A stretch of DNA of 64,000 nucleotides from CAYQDR01 sp964416315 (GCA_964416315.1 CAYQDR010000005.1:1-64000), one strand, 5' to 3'. Counted from the stretch's first letter, positions 1-9,064 are shown. A program made the numbers and translations. Notes: generated by a model from the sequence alone, not told the origin.

Positions 1-780
1 GTCTGTAAGAACCCCCTCTTGGCCGAGGAGCGGGCCCGCAAGCGTGGGGAGCTCCTGGAGGCGACCAAACGCGAGCTGGCCACGATCGCGGCCGCCACCG
101 CGCGCGCGAAGCGGCCGCTCCGCGGCCAGGCCCGCATCGCGCTCCAGGTCGGCAAGGTGCTCGGGCGGCGCAAGGTCGGCAAGCACTTCACGCTCGAGAT
201 CACCGACACGAGCTTCCGCGCCGCGCGCGACGAGGCGGCCATCGCGCGCGAGGCCGCCCTCGATGGGATCTACGTCCTCCGCACGAGTGTCGAGGCCGAC
301 CGACTCCCGACGGCCGAGGCCGTGCGCAGCTACAAGCGGCTCGCCGCCATCGAGCACGCCTTCCGGAGCCTCAAGACCGTCGACTTGAAGGTGCGCCCCA
401 TCCATCATCGCAAGGCCGACCGCGTCCGCGCGCACGTCTTTCTCTGCATGCTGGCCTACTACGTGGAATGGCACATGCGGCGCGCATTGGCCCCCCTGCT
501 CTTCGACGACGACGACCCGGCGGCCGCCGAGGCCGAGCGCCGCTCGGTGGTGGCGCCGGCGCAGCGGTCGCCCCGGGCGAAGGCCAAAGCGCTGACGAAG
601 CGGACGGAGGAGGGGGAGCCCGTCCACAGCTTCCAGTCGCTCCTGCGCCATCTGCGGACGATCGTGAAGGATCGCATGCGCCTGAAGTCAGACGCGGCGA
701 TCGAGTTCGACAAACTCACGACGCCCACCCCGCTGCAGCAGCGCGCCCTCGATCGGCTCGGGGTCTCCCTCACCCTGTAG
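1..780 (+). CDS. IS1634-family transposase, 5' part outside window
   Basis: The frame is open from base 1 and ends at TAG 778-780, so this is the C-terminal part of a DDE transposase; the TTG at 19 is not a true start. The visible protein opens with the family-like stretch CKNPLLAEERARKR. It carries the IS4/IS1634 signature around nt 331-375: YKRLAAIEHAFRSLK, with Y, the catalytic Glu and a Lys six residues after it, and Leu in place of the usual Arg. A Lys/Arg-rich tail follows. Function is transposition of its own element. Whether the copy is intact cannot be judged, because its 5' half and left end lie outside the window. Confidence 0.85.
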   Translation, partial: VCKNPLLAEERARKRGELLEATKRELATIAAATARAKRPLRGQARIALQVGKVLGRRKVGKHFTLEITDTSFRAARDEAAIAREAALDGIYVLRTSVEADRLPTAEAVRSYKRLAAIEHAFRSLKTVDLKVRPIHHRKADRVRAHVFLCMLAYYVEWHMRRALAPLLFDDDDPAAAEAERRSVVAPAQRSPRAKAKALTKRTEEGEPVHSFQSLLRHLRTIVKDRMRLKSDAAIEFDKLTTPTPLQQRALDRLGVSLTL

Positions 781-1360
781 CCAGAACGCCCGGGCACCAA
801 GACATGCCTTCGTCAAGAAAATCAACGCCATCCCCTATAGCGGCAGGGGGAACTTCGGCCTAGAGGCCCTCGGCCGAGGTGGCCATGACCTGCAAGTTCC
901 CGCCCGCCCGCCGCTGTGACGGCATTCGGTCCGTGTCGATTTGGATACACGACATCCCAACAAGTTTCTGCCAGCTAGCGTGTATGCTGCGTGCGGCGGG
1001 CGGCCTATCCGGCGCGAGCCCCAGGGGCCCTGTCCGCCCGTCATCGGCCGAACATCAGGTCGGCCGGGCCGCGGTTCGGAATGGCACGACACTGAGGTAT
1101 GCGGCCGCCGCGTGCCCATGTGCTGCTCTCCGCGATCACCACGATAGTCCCTCCGTCCAAGCTCGGCAATACGGCGGCTGGCGCCAGCGGGCCCGCCACC
1201 CCGGGTGGCGCCGGGTGAGCCCCGCGGGGTCCCGGGCGGATGGGGGTCCCCTCGGAGTCCTTCCGCAATTCCCCGAATTGCGGAAGGCGACTGAGAAAGG
1301 GGCCCGGAGCCCGGGCGCGCGGGGCGAGCCCGGCGACAGGCCCCGGGGTGGTCCTCCAGG
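781..1360. other. Gene-poor spacer after the transposase
   Basis: No convincing gene is seen; the frames open here have no recognisable motifs. The first 80 bases probably hold the right end of the insertion sequence, as IS ends usually lie shortly after the transposase stop, but the left end needed to define terminal repeats is outside the window. A 12-bp palindrome lies at 868-879 (CCTCGGCCGAGG) and a strong hairpin at 1259-1287. Confidence 0.5.
1259..1287. terminator. Perfect 13-bp inverted repeat downstream of sthA
   Basis: CCTTCCGCAATTC and its exact reverse complement are separated by CCC. The element lies about 75 nt past the stop of the leftward operon that ends with sthA, so a transcription end or 3' stabilising hairpin is plausible. 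No T-run follows on the minus strand, so it is not a classical intrinsic terminator; an operator is the alternative. Confidence 0.5.
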
Positions 1361-2830
1361 CTAGCGGGGGGTGTGGGCGCGCTGGTCCTCGAGCGGGCGC
1401 GCGGCGGTGGCAGGGCGCTCACCCGCCTTCATCCGAGCGAGGTTGCCGAGGCCGTCGTAGGCGGCGTACTTGTAGGCTTCCCCGAGCGTCGGGTAGTTGA
1501 AGACAGCCTGGATGAAGAAGTCCAGCGTGCCCCCGAGCTGGATGCAGGCCTGCCCGACGTGGACCAGCTCCGAGGCGGCCTCGCCGATCACGTGGACCCC
1601 GAGGAGCGCCTGGTCGACCGGCGAGAAGACCAGCTTGATCTCCCCGACCAGGTCCCCGACGATCTGCCCCCGCGCGTTGGCCTCGTAGTAGGCGCGCCCG
1701 GCGCAGTAGGGGATGTGCTTCTGCTGGCAGGTCTCCTCTGTCTCTCCGGCCATCGCGACCTCGGGGATCGTGTAGACGGCGAGCGGCAGGAGCGGCGAGA
1801 CGCGGGTCTTGTACTTCAGCTCGAAGGCGTGGCACATCGCGACGCGCGCCTGCTCCATCGAGACCGCGGCGAGGGCCGGGAAGCCGATCACGTCCCCCGC
1901 GGCGTAGATGTGCGGGACCGCGGTCTGGTAGTTGTCGTTGACTTTGAGGATGCCACGCGAGTCCGGCGTGACGCCGATCTTCGGGAGCTCCAGCCCGTCC
2001 GTGTTGCCGAGCCGGCCAGCGGCGACCAGGACCTTCTCGGTCTCGAGCGTCTCGCCGGTCGAGAGGTGGAGCCGCACCCGGTCCCCCGCGAGCTCGTACC
2101 GCTGGGCGGTCGTGCTGAGCCGCATCCGGATCCCGAGCAGCTCCATCTGCAGGCGCAGCCGGTCGGAGATCTCGTAGTCGAGAAACGGCAGGATGCGGTC
2201 CCGGCCGCCCACGAGCGTGACCTCGATCCCCAGGGCGCAGAAGATCGAGGCGTACTCGCAGCCGATCACGCCGGCCCCGACCACGGTGAGGCTCCGCGGC
2301 AGCCGGTCCATCCGGAGCACCGTGTCGCTGTCCATGATCAGCCGATCGTCGAAGGGGATGTCGGAGGCCCGGAAGGGACGCGAGCCTGTCGCGATCAGGA
2401 CCACGTCTCCGACGAGCAGCCGGTCGGGGTGATCCTCGCTCCGGACGCGGACCGTGTGGGGATCGTCGAAGCTCCCGAGACCGTGCGCCAGCGTCACTCG
2501 GTGCCGTGCCAGGTTCTCGCCGACCTTCTCCCGCAGCTTGGCCACCACCTCGCGCTCGCGGTACATGAAGTCGCGCACGGTCAGATCGGACTTGACCGTG
2601 TAGTCCACGCCGTAGAGGCCGCGCTGGCCGAGGCCCGAGAAGTAGAGCGCGGTCTCCCGGAGCGTCTTGGAGGGGATGGTCCCGGTGTTGATGCCGGCCC
2701 CGCCGACGTAGGGCTCGGCCTCGACGATGGCGACGCGCTTGCCGAAGTAGGCGGCCTGGGCGGCGCCCTTCTCCCCGGCGGGCCCGGCCCCGATGACGAC
2801 GAGGTCGAAGCGCTCCTGGGTCGCGTCCAT
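1361..2830 (-). CDS. sthA: Soluble pyridine nucleotide transhydrogenase
   Basis: FAD-dependent enzyme of the disulfide reductase superfamily that exchanges hydride between NADPH and NAD in the cytoplasm; 489 aa, near the usual 465. The FAD motif GAGPAG is at residues 14-19, the NAD motif GAGVIGCEYA near 190, the second FAD-binding segment YAAGDVIGFP near 320, and the C-terminal dimerisation domain ends with FNYPTLGEAYK. At the redox-disulfide site the sequence is GINTGTIPSK: both cysteines are absent. Loss of the disulfide separates transhydrogenases from lipoamide dehydrogenase, although E. coli SthA keeps one Cys. The ATG overlaps the TGA of the upstream dehydrogenase gene by one base, implying coupled translation. 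Last gene of the leftward operon. Confidence 0.85.
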   Translation of the reverse strand: MDATQERFDLVVIGAGPAGEKGAAQAAYFGKRVAIVEAEPYVGGAGINTGTIPSKTLRETALYFSGLGQRGLYGVDYTVKSDLTVRDFMYREREVVAKLREKVGENLARHRVTLAHGLGSFDDPHTVRVRSEDHPDRLLVGDVVLIATGSRPFRASDIPFDDRLIMDSDTVLRMDRLPRSLTVVGAGVIGCEYASIFCALGIEVTLVGGRDRILPFLDYEISDRLRLQMELLGIRMRLSTTAQRYELAGDRVRLHLSTGETLETEKVLVAAGRLGNTDGLELPKIGVTPDSRGILKVNDNYQTAVPHIYAAGDVIGFPALAAVSMEQARVAMCHAFELKYKTRVSPLLPLAVYTIPEVAMAGETEETCQQKHIPYCAGRAYYEANARGQIVGDLVGEIKLVFSPVDQALLGVHVIGEAASELVHVGQACIQLGGTLDFFIQAVFNYPTLGEAYKYAAYDGLGNLARMKAGERPATAARPLEDQRAHTPR

Positions 2831-3723
2831 CAGTCGGGGATGGGCGCCGGCGGATTCTTCGAATAGTCGTAGAACCCGCGGCCGGTCTTCCGCCCGAGGT
2901 CGCCGCGCTCGACGCGCTTGGCCAGCTCGCGCGGCGGCCGATCGTTCGGGTCCTTGGTGCGCTCGTACGTCTCGAGCCGGGCGTTGTAGCCGATGTCGAG
3001 GCCCGACAGGTCGGCGAGGCGGAACGGCCCCATCGGGAAGTTGAGGCCCAGCTCGACCGCCTTGTCGATCTCCCAGAAGGGCGCCACGCCCTGCTCGAGC
3101 AGGTAGTAGGCCTCCTTGCCGAGGGCCCGCAGGATCCGGTTCACGAGGAACCCGGGCAGCTCTTTGCGGAGCACGACCGGGTCCCGCCCGATCCGCCGCG
3201 ACACCTCCGCCGTGATCCCGAGGGTCTCCTCGGAGGTCCACTGCCCCTTGACCACCTCGACCAGGCGCATGACGAGGGGCGGGTAGAAGAAGTGCATGTT
3301 GACGCACTTGTCGGGGCGCCCCGTCGCCGGCGCGATGAGCGAGTTGCCCAGGGTCGAAGAGTTCGTCGCGAGGATCGCGTGCCGCGGACACGCCTTGTCG
3401 AGGCGCGCGAAGCACTCCTTCTTGGGCTCGAGCCGCTCGATGATCGCCTCGATCACGAAGTCGGCGTCGCGCGCCGCCCGGTCGAGGTCGGGCTCGAGCC
3501 GGACCCGCCCGACGGCGGCCTCCATCGCCTCCTTCGGCATCTGCCCCTTGACCACCCGGCGCTCGAGGTGGCCGCGGTTCTGCGCCATCGCCTTCTCGAG
3601 GATGGGGAGGCTCAGGTCGTTCAGGGTGACGGGGTAGCCGTGGAGCGCCGCCTGCATGGCGATCTGGGACCCCATCTGCCCCGCCCCGACCACGAGGATC
3701 CGCTTGACGTCGTCGATGGTCAT
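2830..3723 (-). CDS. 3-hydroxyacyl-CoA (3-hydroxybutyryl-CoA) dehydrogenase
   Basis: NAD-dependent oxidation of 3-hydroxyacyl-CoA to 3-ketoacyl-CoA, cytoplasmic, in fatty-acid or butyrate metabolism; 297 aa, close to the 280-300 aa single-function family. The Rossmann motif GAGQMG is at 13-18, the catalytic His at 144 in NMHFFYPP with a Glu about ten residues later, and the C-terminal helical domain holds GFLVNRIL and GRKTGRGFYDY. The ATG at 3723 is preceded by GAGGA at good spacing; the longer open frame to 3858 lacks support. It lies 32 nt downstream of a gamma-glutamyltransferase gene and overlaps sthA. The acyl chain specificity cannot be read from sequence. Confidence 0.85.
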   Translation of the reverse strand: MTIDDVKRILVVGAGQMGSQIAMQAALHGYPVTLNDLSLPILEKAMAQNRGHLERRVVKGQMPKEAMEAAVGRVRLEPDLDRAARDADFVIEAIIERLEPKKECFARLDKACPRHAILATNSSTLGNSLIAPATGRPDKCVNMHFFYPPLVMRLVEVVKGQWTSEETLGITAEVSRRIGRDPVVLRKELPGFLVNRILRALGKEAYYLLEQGVAPFWEIDKAVELGLNFPMGPFRLADLSGLDIGYNARLETYERTKDPNDRPPRELAKRVERGDLGRKTGRGFYDYSKNPPAPIPD

Positions 3724-3755
3724 GGCTCTGTCCTCATCGCGTTTCCCCCCCGGCG

Positions 3756-5384
3756 CTATACCCCGATCGCGTAGCCGTCGCGCCGCGGGTCGGCGCCGGC
3801 GATCAGCGCCCCGGACTCCGGGTCCCGCGCGATACCGTGCGCCCCGCCCACGACCCACGACCAGCCCCCGTGCTCGTCGAGCACGTTGATCTGGTGGCCC
3901 CGCGCGGCGAGCGCGGCGCGCGCGCCCTCCGGGATCCGCGATTCGACGTCGAGGAGCCGGTCACGGTACGCGCGGACCCGGGGCGCTTCGATCGCCTCCT
4001 GGATGTTCATGCCGAACTCGAGATGGTTCAGGATCATCTGGGGCGTCGTCTGGAGGATGCCGAACGACCCCGGGGTGCCGATCGAGAGCACGAACTGGCC
4101 GTGCCGGAACCCCTGGGTCGGCGTCATCATGAGCTCGATCTGGTCCCCGGCCCGGAGGCAGTTCGGGCTTTCGGGATCGAGATCCGTCCAGTTCAGGAAG
4201 TTGTTGAGGAACACGCCGGTGCCCGGGGCGACGACGCCCGAGCCGAAGGGGCTGCCGAGGCTCTGCGTCACCGTGACGACCATGTCGGGGTCGGCGGCCG
4301 CGAAGTGGGTGGTCTGCTCCTTCATGAAGTCGGCCGGGTGCCCGGGCAGCACCTCCCCCGCGAGGCGCTCGCGGCTGAACCGCTCCCCGCCGCTCGGTGC
4401 CGCGTGGACCCAGTCCAGGCGCTCGCGCTGTCGCTCGGCGTACGCCCTGGAGAGGAGCGCGACCACGGGAACCTCCTTCTGGTGGGCGTACGCGACGCGG
4501 TCGGCCGAGGCGAGCTTCACCGCCTCGACGAGGAGGTGGAGGTACTGGCCGGAGTTGTGGCCGACCGCCGCCAGCTCGACCCCCTCGAGGATGTGCAGTG
4601 TCTGGACGAGCTGCCAGCCCGAGCAGGGAGGCGGTGGGACGAGCAGCTCGACGCCGCGGAAGCTCCCGCCGATCGGCGCCTGCCAGGCGGGGCGGAATCC
4701 GTCCAGATCCGCCTCGCCGAGCCACCCCCCGGCCTCCCGGACGGTCTTGACGATGGCTCGCCCCAGCGGGCCGCGGTAGAGGACCTCCGCGCCCCCCTCC
4801 GCGATCTGGCGGAGCGTCCGGGCGAGGCCCCGCTGGACGAAGCGCGCGCCGGGACGCGCGGCGCCGTTCCCGAGGACGATCCGCCGCCCCTCCGCAGAGC
4901 CCGCGAGCTGGGGCTCCCCCGTCCGGAAGAACTCGCAGTTCTTCGGGCTGAGGGGGAAGCCGTCCTCGGCCAGGCGGATCGCGGGCGCGAGTACCCGCTG
5001 GCGCGGCATCGTGCCGAAGCGCTCGAGCGCCGCGAGCCACCCGCCGAGGTTGCCCGGCGTGAGGATCGCCTTCGGCCCGACCTTCAGGTCGTCCGGCGTG
5101 AGCCCGGCCGGCTCGGCGGCCCGCGGCGTGCACCCGGTGTAGTCGAGGACCACCCGCTCGCGCCGCGTCGCGGACGAGACGAGCATCAGGCCGCAGCCGG
5201 CAAGGCCGGACATGTAGGGCTCGACGACGTTGAGCGCGGCCGCCGTCGCGATCGCCGCGTCCATCGCGTTGCCCCCTTCGAGCAGCATCTGGGCCCCCGC
5301 GATCGAGGCGAGGCAGTGGGCCGAGGTGACGACGCCGCGGCTCCCACCGACCGGGGGCCGGTACGCCGAGCCGTGTGGAGGCAT
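3756..5384 (-). CDS. Gamma-glutamyltransferase family protein 1
   Basis: Ntn-hydrolase that self-cleaves and hydrolyses or transfers gamma-glutamyl (or related amide) groups. 542 aa in one chain; the predicted nucleophile and cleavage point is Thr358 in EQTTHF, followed by the small-subunit core VTVTQSLGSPFGSG and GTGVFLNN. The usual SPGG loop reads IGTPGSFG, so substrate handling may differ from glutathione-type enzymes. No signal peptide is visible, unlike classical periplasmic GGT, so a cytoplasmic acylase role (for example on gamma-glutamylated or cephalosporin-like compounds) is possible. ATG 5384 has AAAGGA upstream. A close paralog of equal length lies at 5653-7281. Confidence 0.8.
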   Translation of the reverse strand: MPPHGSAYRPPVGGSRGVVTSAHCLASIAGAQMLLEGGNAMDAAIATAAALNVVEPYMSGLAGCGLMLVSSATRRERVVLDYTGCTPRAAEPAGLTPDDLKVGPKAILTPGNLGGWLAALERFGTMPRQRVLAPAIRLAEDGFPLSPKNCEFFRTGEPQLAGSAEGRRIVLGNGAARPGARFVQRGLARTLRQIAEGGAEVLYRGPLGRAIVKTVREAGGWLGEADLDGFRPAWQAPIGGSFRGVELLVPPPPCSGWQLVQTLHILEGVELAAVGHNSGQYLHLLVEAVKLASADRVAYAHQKEVPVVALLSRAYAERQRERLDWVHAAPSGGERFSRERLAGEVLPGHPADFMKEQTTHFAAADPDMVVTVTQSLGSPFGSGVVAPGTGVFLNNFLNWTDLDPESPNCLRAGDQIELMMTPTQGFRHGQFVLSIGTPGSFGILQTTPQMILNHLEFGMNIQEAIEAPRVRAYRDRLLDVESRIPEGARAALAARGHQINVLDEHGGWSWVVGGAHGIARDPESGALIAGADPRRDGYAIGV

Positions 5385-5434
5385 GGACGATCCTTTCTCT
5401 CCCGGCGACTATCCGCCGCTCACGGCCGGGAGGA

Positions 5435-5569
5435 TTACCTCACGAGGTAGCGGGACACGGCGGCCTCGTCCCAGGTCAGGCCGATCCCGGGCGCGTCCGA
5501 GAGGAGCGCCTGGCCGTCGCGGAGCTGGAGCGGCTCTGCCAGGATGGCGGTGGCCCAGTCCACGTACTC
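5435..5569 (-). pseudogene. Remnant of mandelate racemase/enolase-superfamily gene
   Basis: Forty-four codons before TAA (5435-5437) read as the C-terminal end of the mandelate racemase/muconate lactonizing family: VDWATAILAEPLQLRDG, then APGIGLTWDEAAVSRYL. The metal-binding and barrel regions are missing; directly upstream sits a REP-like palindrome and then the next gene. The piece is best explained as a leftover of a deleted dehydratase or racemase gene between two GGT paralogs. Recognition is by family-typical sequence, not by search. Confidence 0.6.
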
Positions 5570-5572
5570 GAC

Positions 5573-5611
5573 CCCCTCACCCTGCCCTCTCCCCCGGCGG
5601 GGGAGAGGGGA
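5573..5611. repeat. REP-like palindrome, copy A
   Basis: CCCTCACCCTG followed by an 11-bp perfect stem CCCTCTCCCCC / GGGGGAGAGGG with loop GGC. The same core occurs at 28694-28730 and, inverted, at 56762-56799. Here it abuts the racemase remnant. Confidence 0.7.
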
Positions 5612-5652
5612 GTTCGACTCGGCGCCGCCCAATTCTTTCGGATCAAGGGCTA

Positions 5653-7281
5653 CTAGATCGCCAGGGCATAGCCGTCGCGGCGCGGGTCGGCGCCCCCTTG
5701 TAGCGCGCCTGACTCGGGGTCGCGCCGGATCCCCTGGCCGCCGCCCACGACCCACGACCAGTCGTCAATCACGTTGACCTGGTGTCCGCGCGCGGCGAGC
5801 GCCTCGCGCGTCTCCGGCGGGATGCGGCCCTCGATGTCCACCAGACGGTCCCGGTAGACGCGGACCCGCGGCGCTTCGATCGCCTCCTGCACGGCCATGT
5901 CGAACTCCAGGACGTTCAGGAGCATCTGGGGCGTCGTCTGGAGGATCCCGAACGAGCCCGGCGTCCCGATGGAGAGGCGGAAGGCGCCGTTCCGGTAGAC
6001 CTGGGTCGGCGACATCCGCGTCTCGAGCGTCGCGCCCCCGCGGAGGAAGCAGGGGCTTTCGGGCTCCAGGTCGGTCCAGAAGAGGGAGTTGTTCAGGAGC
6101 AGCCCGGTGCCCGGCACCATCACGCCGGACCCGAAGGGGCTCCCGAGCGTCTGGGTCACCGTCACGACGGTCCCGTCGCCGTCGGCGACCGCGAAGTGGG
6201 TCGTGTGCTCGGTCATGAAGTCCGCCGGGTGGCCGGGGAGCATCTCGCCGGGCAGCCGCTCCGAGTTGAAGCGTTCGCCCCCGGAGACCCCGGCGCGCGT
6301 CGGGTCGATGAGCCGTCGGCGCTCGGCCGCGTAGCGCGGGGAGAGGAGGCCGGCGATCGGCACCGGCCCCCGGGCCGTACCGAAGGCCACGCGGTCGGCC
6401 GAGGCGACCTTTACGGCCTCGACGAAGTGGTGGAGGTAGTCGGCCGAGTTGTGGCCGAATGCCCGGAGGTCGAACCCCTCGAGGAGGTGCAGCGTCTGGA
6501 GGAGCTGGAGCGCGTTGGTCGGCGGCGGCGGGACGAAGATCTCATAGCCGCGGAAGCGGCCCGCGACCGGTGTTCCCCACGCTGGGGCGTAGGCGGCGAG
6601 GTCCGCTTCCGTGAGCCACCCGCCCCGCTCCTGGACCGCGCGGGCCATCGCGCGGGCGAGCGGGCCCCGGTAGAAGGCCTCGGCGCCGCCCTCGGCGATC
6701 TGGCGGAGCGTGCCGGCGAGGTCCTTCTGGACGAGGACCGTGCCGGGTCGCGGGACCCGGCCCCCGGGGCAGAAGAGCTGCTCGGCTTCAACCGAGTGGC
6801 GCAGCTGCTCGCGCCCCTTCTCGAAGAACTCGCAGTTCTTCCAGGTGAGCGGGAAGCCCTCCTCGGCAAGCCGGATCGCGGGGGTGAAGACAGCCGCGCG
6901 CGGCAGCGTGCCGTAGCGCTCGTGCAGCGCGAGCATCGCCGCCGGGAGGCCGGGCACCGCGATCGACCGCGGCCCGCCCTTGAGGTCCGCCGCCGTCACC
7001 CCGCCAGCGTCCGCCGCCGCGGGCGCCCGGCCTGTGGAGACCAGCGCCTCGCGGGTGCCGCGGCGGGAGAGGAGGAGCGTGGCGACGCCACCCGGCGCCG
7101 ACATGTACGGCTCGACGACGTGGAGCGCGAGCGACGTCGCGCAGGCGGCGTCCACGGCGGTCCCGCCCTGGAGGAAGGTCTGGATCCCCGCCATCGCGGC
7201 GAGGGGGTGGGCGGCCGCGACGCAGCCGCGGGTGCCCATGACGGTCGGCCGGTACGCGAGGCGATGCGGTGGGGTTGGCAC
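5653..7281 (-). CDS. Gamma-glutamyltransferase family protein 2
   Basis: Second Ntn-hydrolase of this family, 542 aa, collinear with its neighbour: predicted nucleophile Thr360 in EHTTHF, then VTVTQTLGSPFGSG, GTGLLLNN and again IGTPGSFGILQTTPQM. Blocks such as FPLxxKNCEFF and GHPADFM are shared by both copies, so they are probably an old duplication. The start is GTG 7281, six bases after a GAGGAG that overlaps the stop of the dehydratase gene (10 nt gap). No signal peptide. Its place behind an IlvD/Edd dehydratase suggests catabolism of an amide- or glutamyl-linked organic acid; the substrate is unknown. Confidence 0.8.
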   Translation of the reverse strand: MPTPPHRLAYRPTVMGTRGCVAAAHPLAAMAGIQTFLQGGTAVDAACATSLALHVVEPYMSAPGGVATLLLSRRGTREALVSTGRAPAAADAGGVTAADLKGGPRSIAVPGLPAAMLALHERYGTLPRAAVFTPAIRLAEEGFPLTWKNCEFFEKGREQLRHSVEAEQLFCPGGRVPRPGTVLVQKDLAGTLRQIAEGGAEAFYRGPLARAMARAVQERGGWLTEADLAAYAPAWGTPVAGRFRGYEIFVPPPPTNALQLLQTLHLLEGFDLRAFGHNSADYLHHFVEAVKVASADRVAFGTARGPVPIAGLLSPRYAAERRRLIDPTRAGVSGGERFNSERLPGEMLPGHPADFMTEHTTHFAVADGDGTVVTVTQTLGSPFGSGVMVPGTGLLLNNSLFWTDLEPESPCFLRGGATLETRMSPTQVYRNGAFRLSIGTPGSFGILQTTPQMLLNVLEFDMAVQEAIEAPRVRVYRDRLVDIEGRIPPETREALAARGHQVNVIDDWSWVVGGGQGIRRDPESGALQGGADPRRDGYALAI

Positions 7282-7291
7282 AGGCGTCTCC

Positions 7292-9019
7292 TCAGTGGCT
7301 CGTTGGCAGGTAGGGCTCCAGGTCGCGCCCCGGGCCGCCGCGGAGGAAGTCGAAGTCGGCCCCCTCGTGCGCCTGGAGCACGTGGTCGAGGTAGAGCTTC
7401 CCGTAGCCGCGCGTGAAGGCCGGGGGAGGCGGCGTGAAGATGGCGCGGCGGCGGGCGACCTCGTCGTCCGGGACGTGGAGCGTGAGGCGCCGGTTCGGCA
7501 CGTCCAGCTCGATCTCGTCCCCGGTCTGGACGAGCGCGAGCGGCCCGCCCGCGGCCGACTCGGGCGAGACGTGCAGCACGCACGTCCCATAGGATGTCCC
7601 GCTCATCCGCGCGTCGGAGATCCGCACCATGTCCTTCACCCCGCGCCGGAGGAGCTTCTCGGGGATCGGGAGCTGGCCCCACTCGGGCATCCCCGGCGCC
7701 CCCTTCGGTCCCCCCAGCTTCTGGACGAGGACGCTGGTCTCGTCCACGTCGAGGGCCGGGTCGTTGATCCGTGCCATCAGGTCGTGCTTCGACTCGAAGA
7801 CGACCGCGCGGCCGCGGTGCCGGAGGAGGTGCGGGGAGGCGGCCGTTTGCTTCAGGACGGCCCCGTCGGGGCAAAGATTCCCGTAGAGGATCACGGTGCC
7901 GCCCTCACGGCCCAGCGGACGCTCGAGCGGCACGATCACGTCGCGGTTCGAGACCTTCGCGGTGCGCACGTTCTCCCCGATGCCCTTCCCGGTGACCGTC
8001 AGCGCGTCGGTGTGGAGCAGCGGGGTGAGCTCCTTGATGACCGCCGGCAACCCGCCCGCGTAGAAGAAGTCCTCCATGAGGTACTTGCCGGAGGGCCGCA
8101 CGTTCGCGATGAACGGGGTCTCGCGGGAGATCCGGTCGAAGACCGGGAGCGGGAGCGGCACGCCGACGCGTCCGGCGAGGGCGGGGAGATGGACGATCGC
8201 GTTCGTGCTCCCCCCGATCGCCATGTCCACGCGGATCGCGTTCTCGAACGCCTCGAGGGTGAGAATGCGGGTCGGCCGGAGGTCTTGGGCGACCATCTCG
8301 ACGATCCGCTTCCCCGTCGCCTCGGCCAGCGCCAGGCGCCGCGCGTCTGGGGCGGGGATCGCGGCGTTGCCCGGGAGCGTCATGCCGAGTGCCTCCGCCA
8401 CGGAGGCCATCGTCGAGGCGGTTCCCATCACCATGCAGTGGCCGGTGGAGCGCGAGATGCAGTTCTCCATCTCGCACCACTCCTCCTCGCCGATCCGGCC
8501 CGCCCGGAACTCGTCCCAGTAACGCCAGACGTCGGTGCCGGAGCCCAGCTCCTCGGTCCCGTACATCCCGCGGAGCATCGGGCCGCCCGTGACCATGATC
8601 GCCGGGACGTTGGCGCTCGCCGCCCCCATGAGCATGGCCGGCGTCGTCTTGTCGCAGCCGGAGAGGAGGACCACGCCGTCGAAGGGGTAGGCGCGGATGC
8701 ACTCCTCGACGTCCATGGCCATGAGGTTCCGGAAGAGCATCGTCGTGGGCTTCATGAGCACTTCGCCCAGCGAGATGACCGGGAACTCCATCGGGAAGCC
8801 GCCCGCGCGCCAGACGCCCCGCTTGACGTGCTCGGCGACGGTGCGGAGGTGGCTGTTGCAGTTCGTCGCCTCGCTCCAGGAGTTCGCGATCCCGATGACC
8901 GGCCGGCCGCGGAAGACGTCGTCCGCCAGGCCCTCGGCCTTCAGCCACGCGCGGTGGATGAAGCCGTTGAGATCGTTCCCCCCGAACCAGAGCTCGCTGC
9001 GCAGCTTCGGTGTCGTCAT
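7292..9019 (-). CDS. IlvD/Edd-family dehydratase (sugar-acid type)
   Basis: Iron-sulfur dehydratase that removes water from a 2,3-dihydroxy acid; 575 aa. Three cluster cysteines are visible: Cys54 (EATNCNSHL), Cys122 (SGCDKTTP) and Cys195 (TGHCMVMGTASTM), plus the C-terminal domain motif SDARMSGTSYGT. Sequence style (WSEATNCN, GCDKTTPAML) is closer to L-arabonate/pentonate dehydratases than to the IlvD of branched-chain amino-acid synthesis, and no ilv genes are nearby. ATG 9019 lies about 40 nt from a predicted transcription start and has GGGAGG upstream. First gene of the leftward operon running to sthA. Exact substrate is open. Confidence 0.8.
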   Translation of the reverse strand: MTTPKLRSELWFGGNDLNGFIHRAWLKAEGLADDVFRGRPVIGIANSWSEATNCNSHLRTVAEHVKRGVWRAGGFPMEFPVISLGEVLMKPTTMLFRNLMAMDVEECIRAYPFDGVVLLSGCDKTTPAMLMGAASANVPAIMVTGGPMLRGMYGTEELGSGTDVWRYWDEFRAGRIGEEEWCEMENCISRSTGHCMVMGTASTMASVAEALGMTLPGNAAIPAPDARRLALAEATGKRIVEMVAQDLRPTRILTLEAFENAIRVDMAIGGSTNAIVHLPALAGRVGVPLPLPVFDRISRETPFIANVRPSGKYLMEDFFYAGGLPAVIKELTPLLHTDALTVTGKGIGENVRTAKVSNRDVIVPLERPLGREGGTVILYGNLCPDGAVLKQTAASPHLLRHRGRAVVFESKHDLMARINDPALDVDETSVLVQKLGGPKGAPGMPEWGQLPIPEKLLRRGVKDMVRISDARMSGTSYGTCVLHVSPESAAGGPLALVQTGDEIELDVPNRRLTLHVPDDEVARRRAIFTPPPPAFTRGYGKLYLDHVLQAHEGADFDFLRGGPGRDLEPYLPTSH

Positions 9020-9064
9020 GGGATGGTGAGCCTCCCGGGCGTCCTGGATGTCACGGCGGCGTCT

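Noticed and set aside
1361..3415. 684-codon frame as a possible dehydrogenase-transhydrogenase fusion
   Set aside because: The part beyond 2830 is an off-frame reading of the 3-hydroxyacyl-CoA dehydrogenase gene. The transhydrogenase begins at its own ATG overlapping the dehydrogenase stop.
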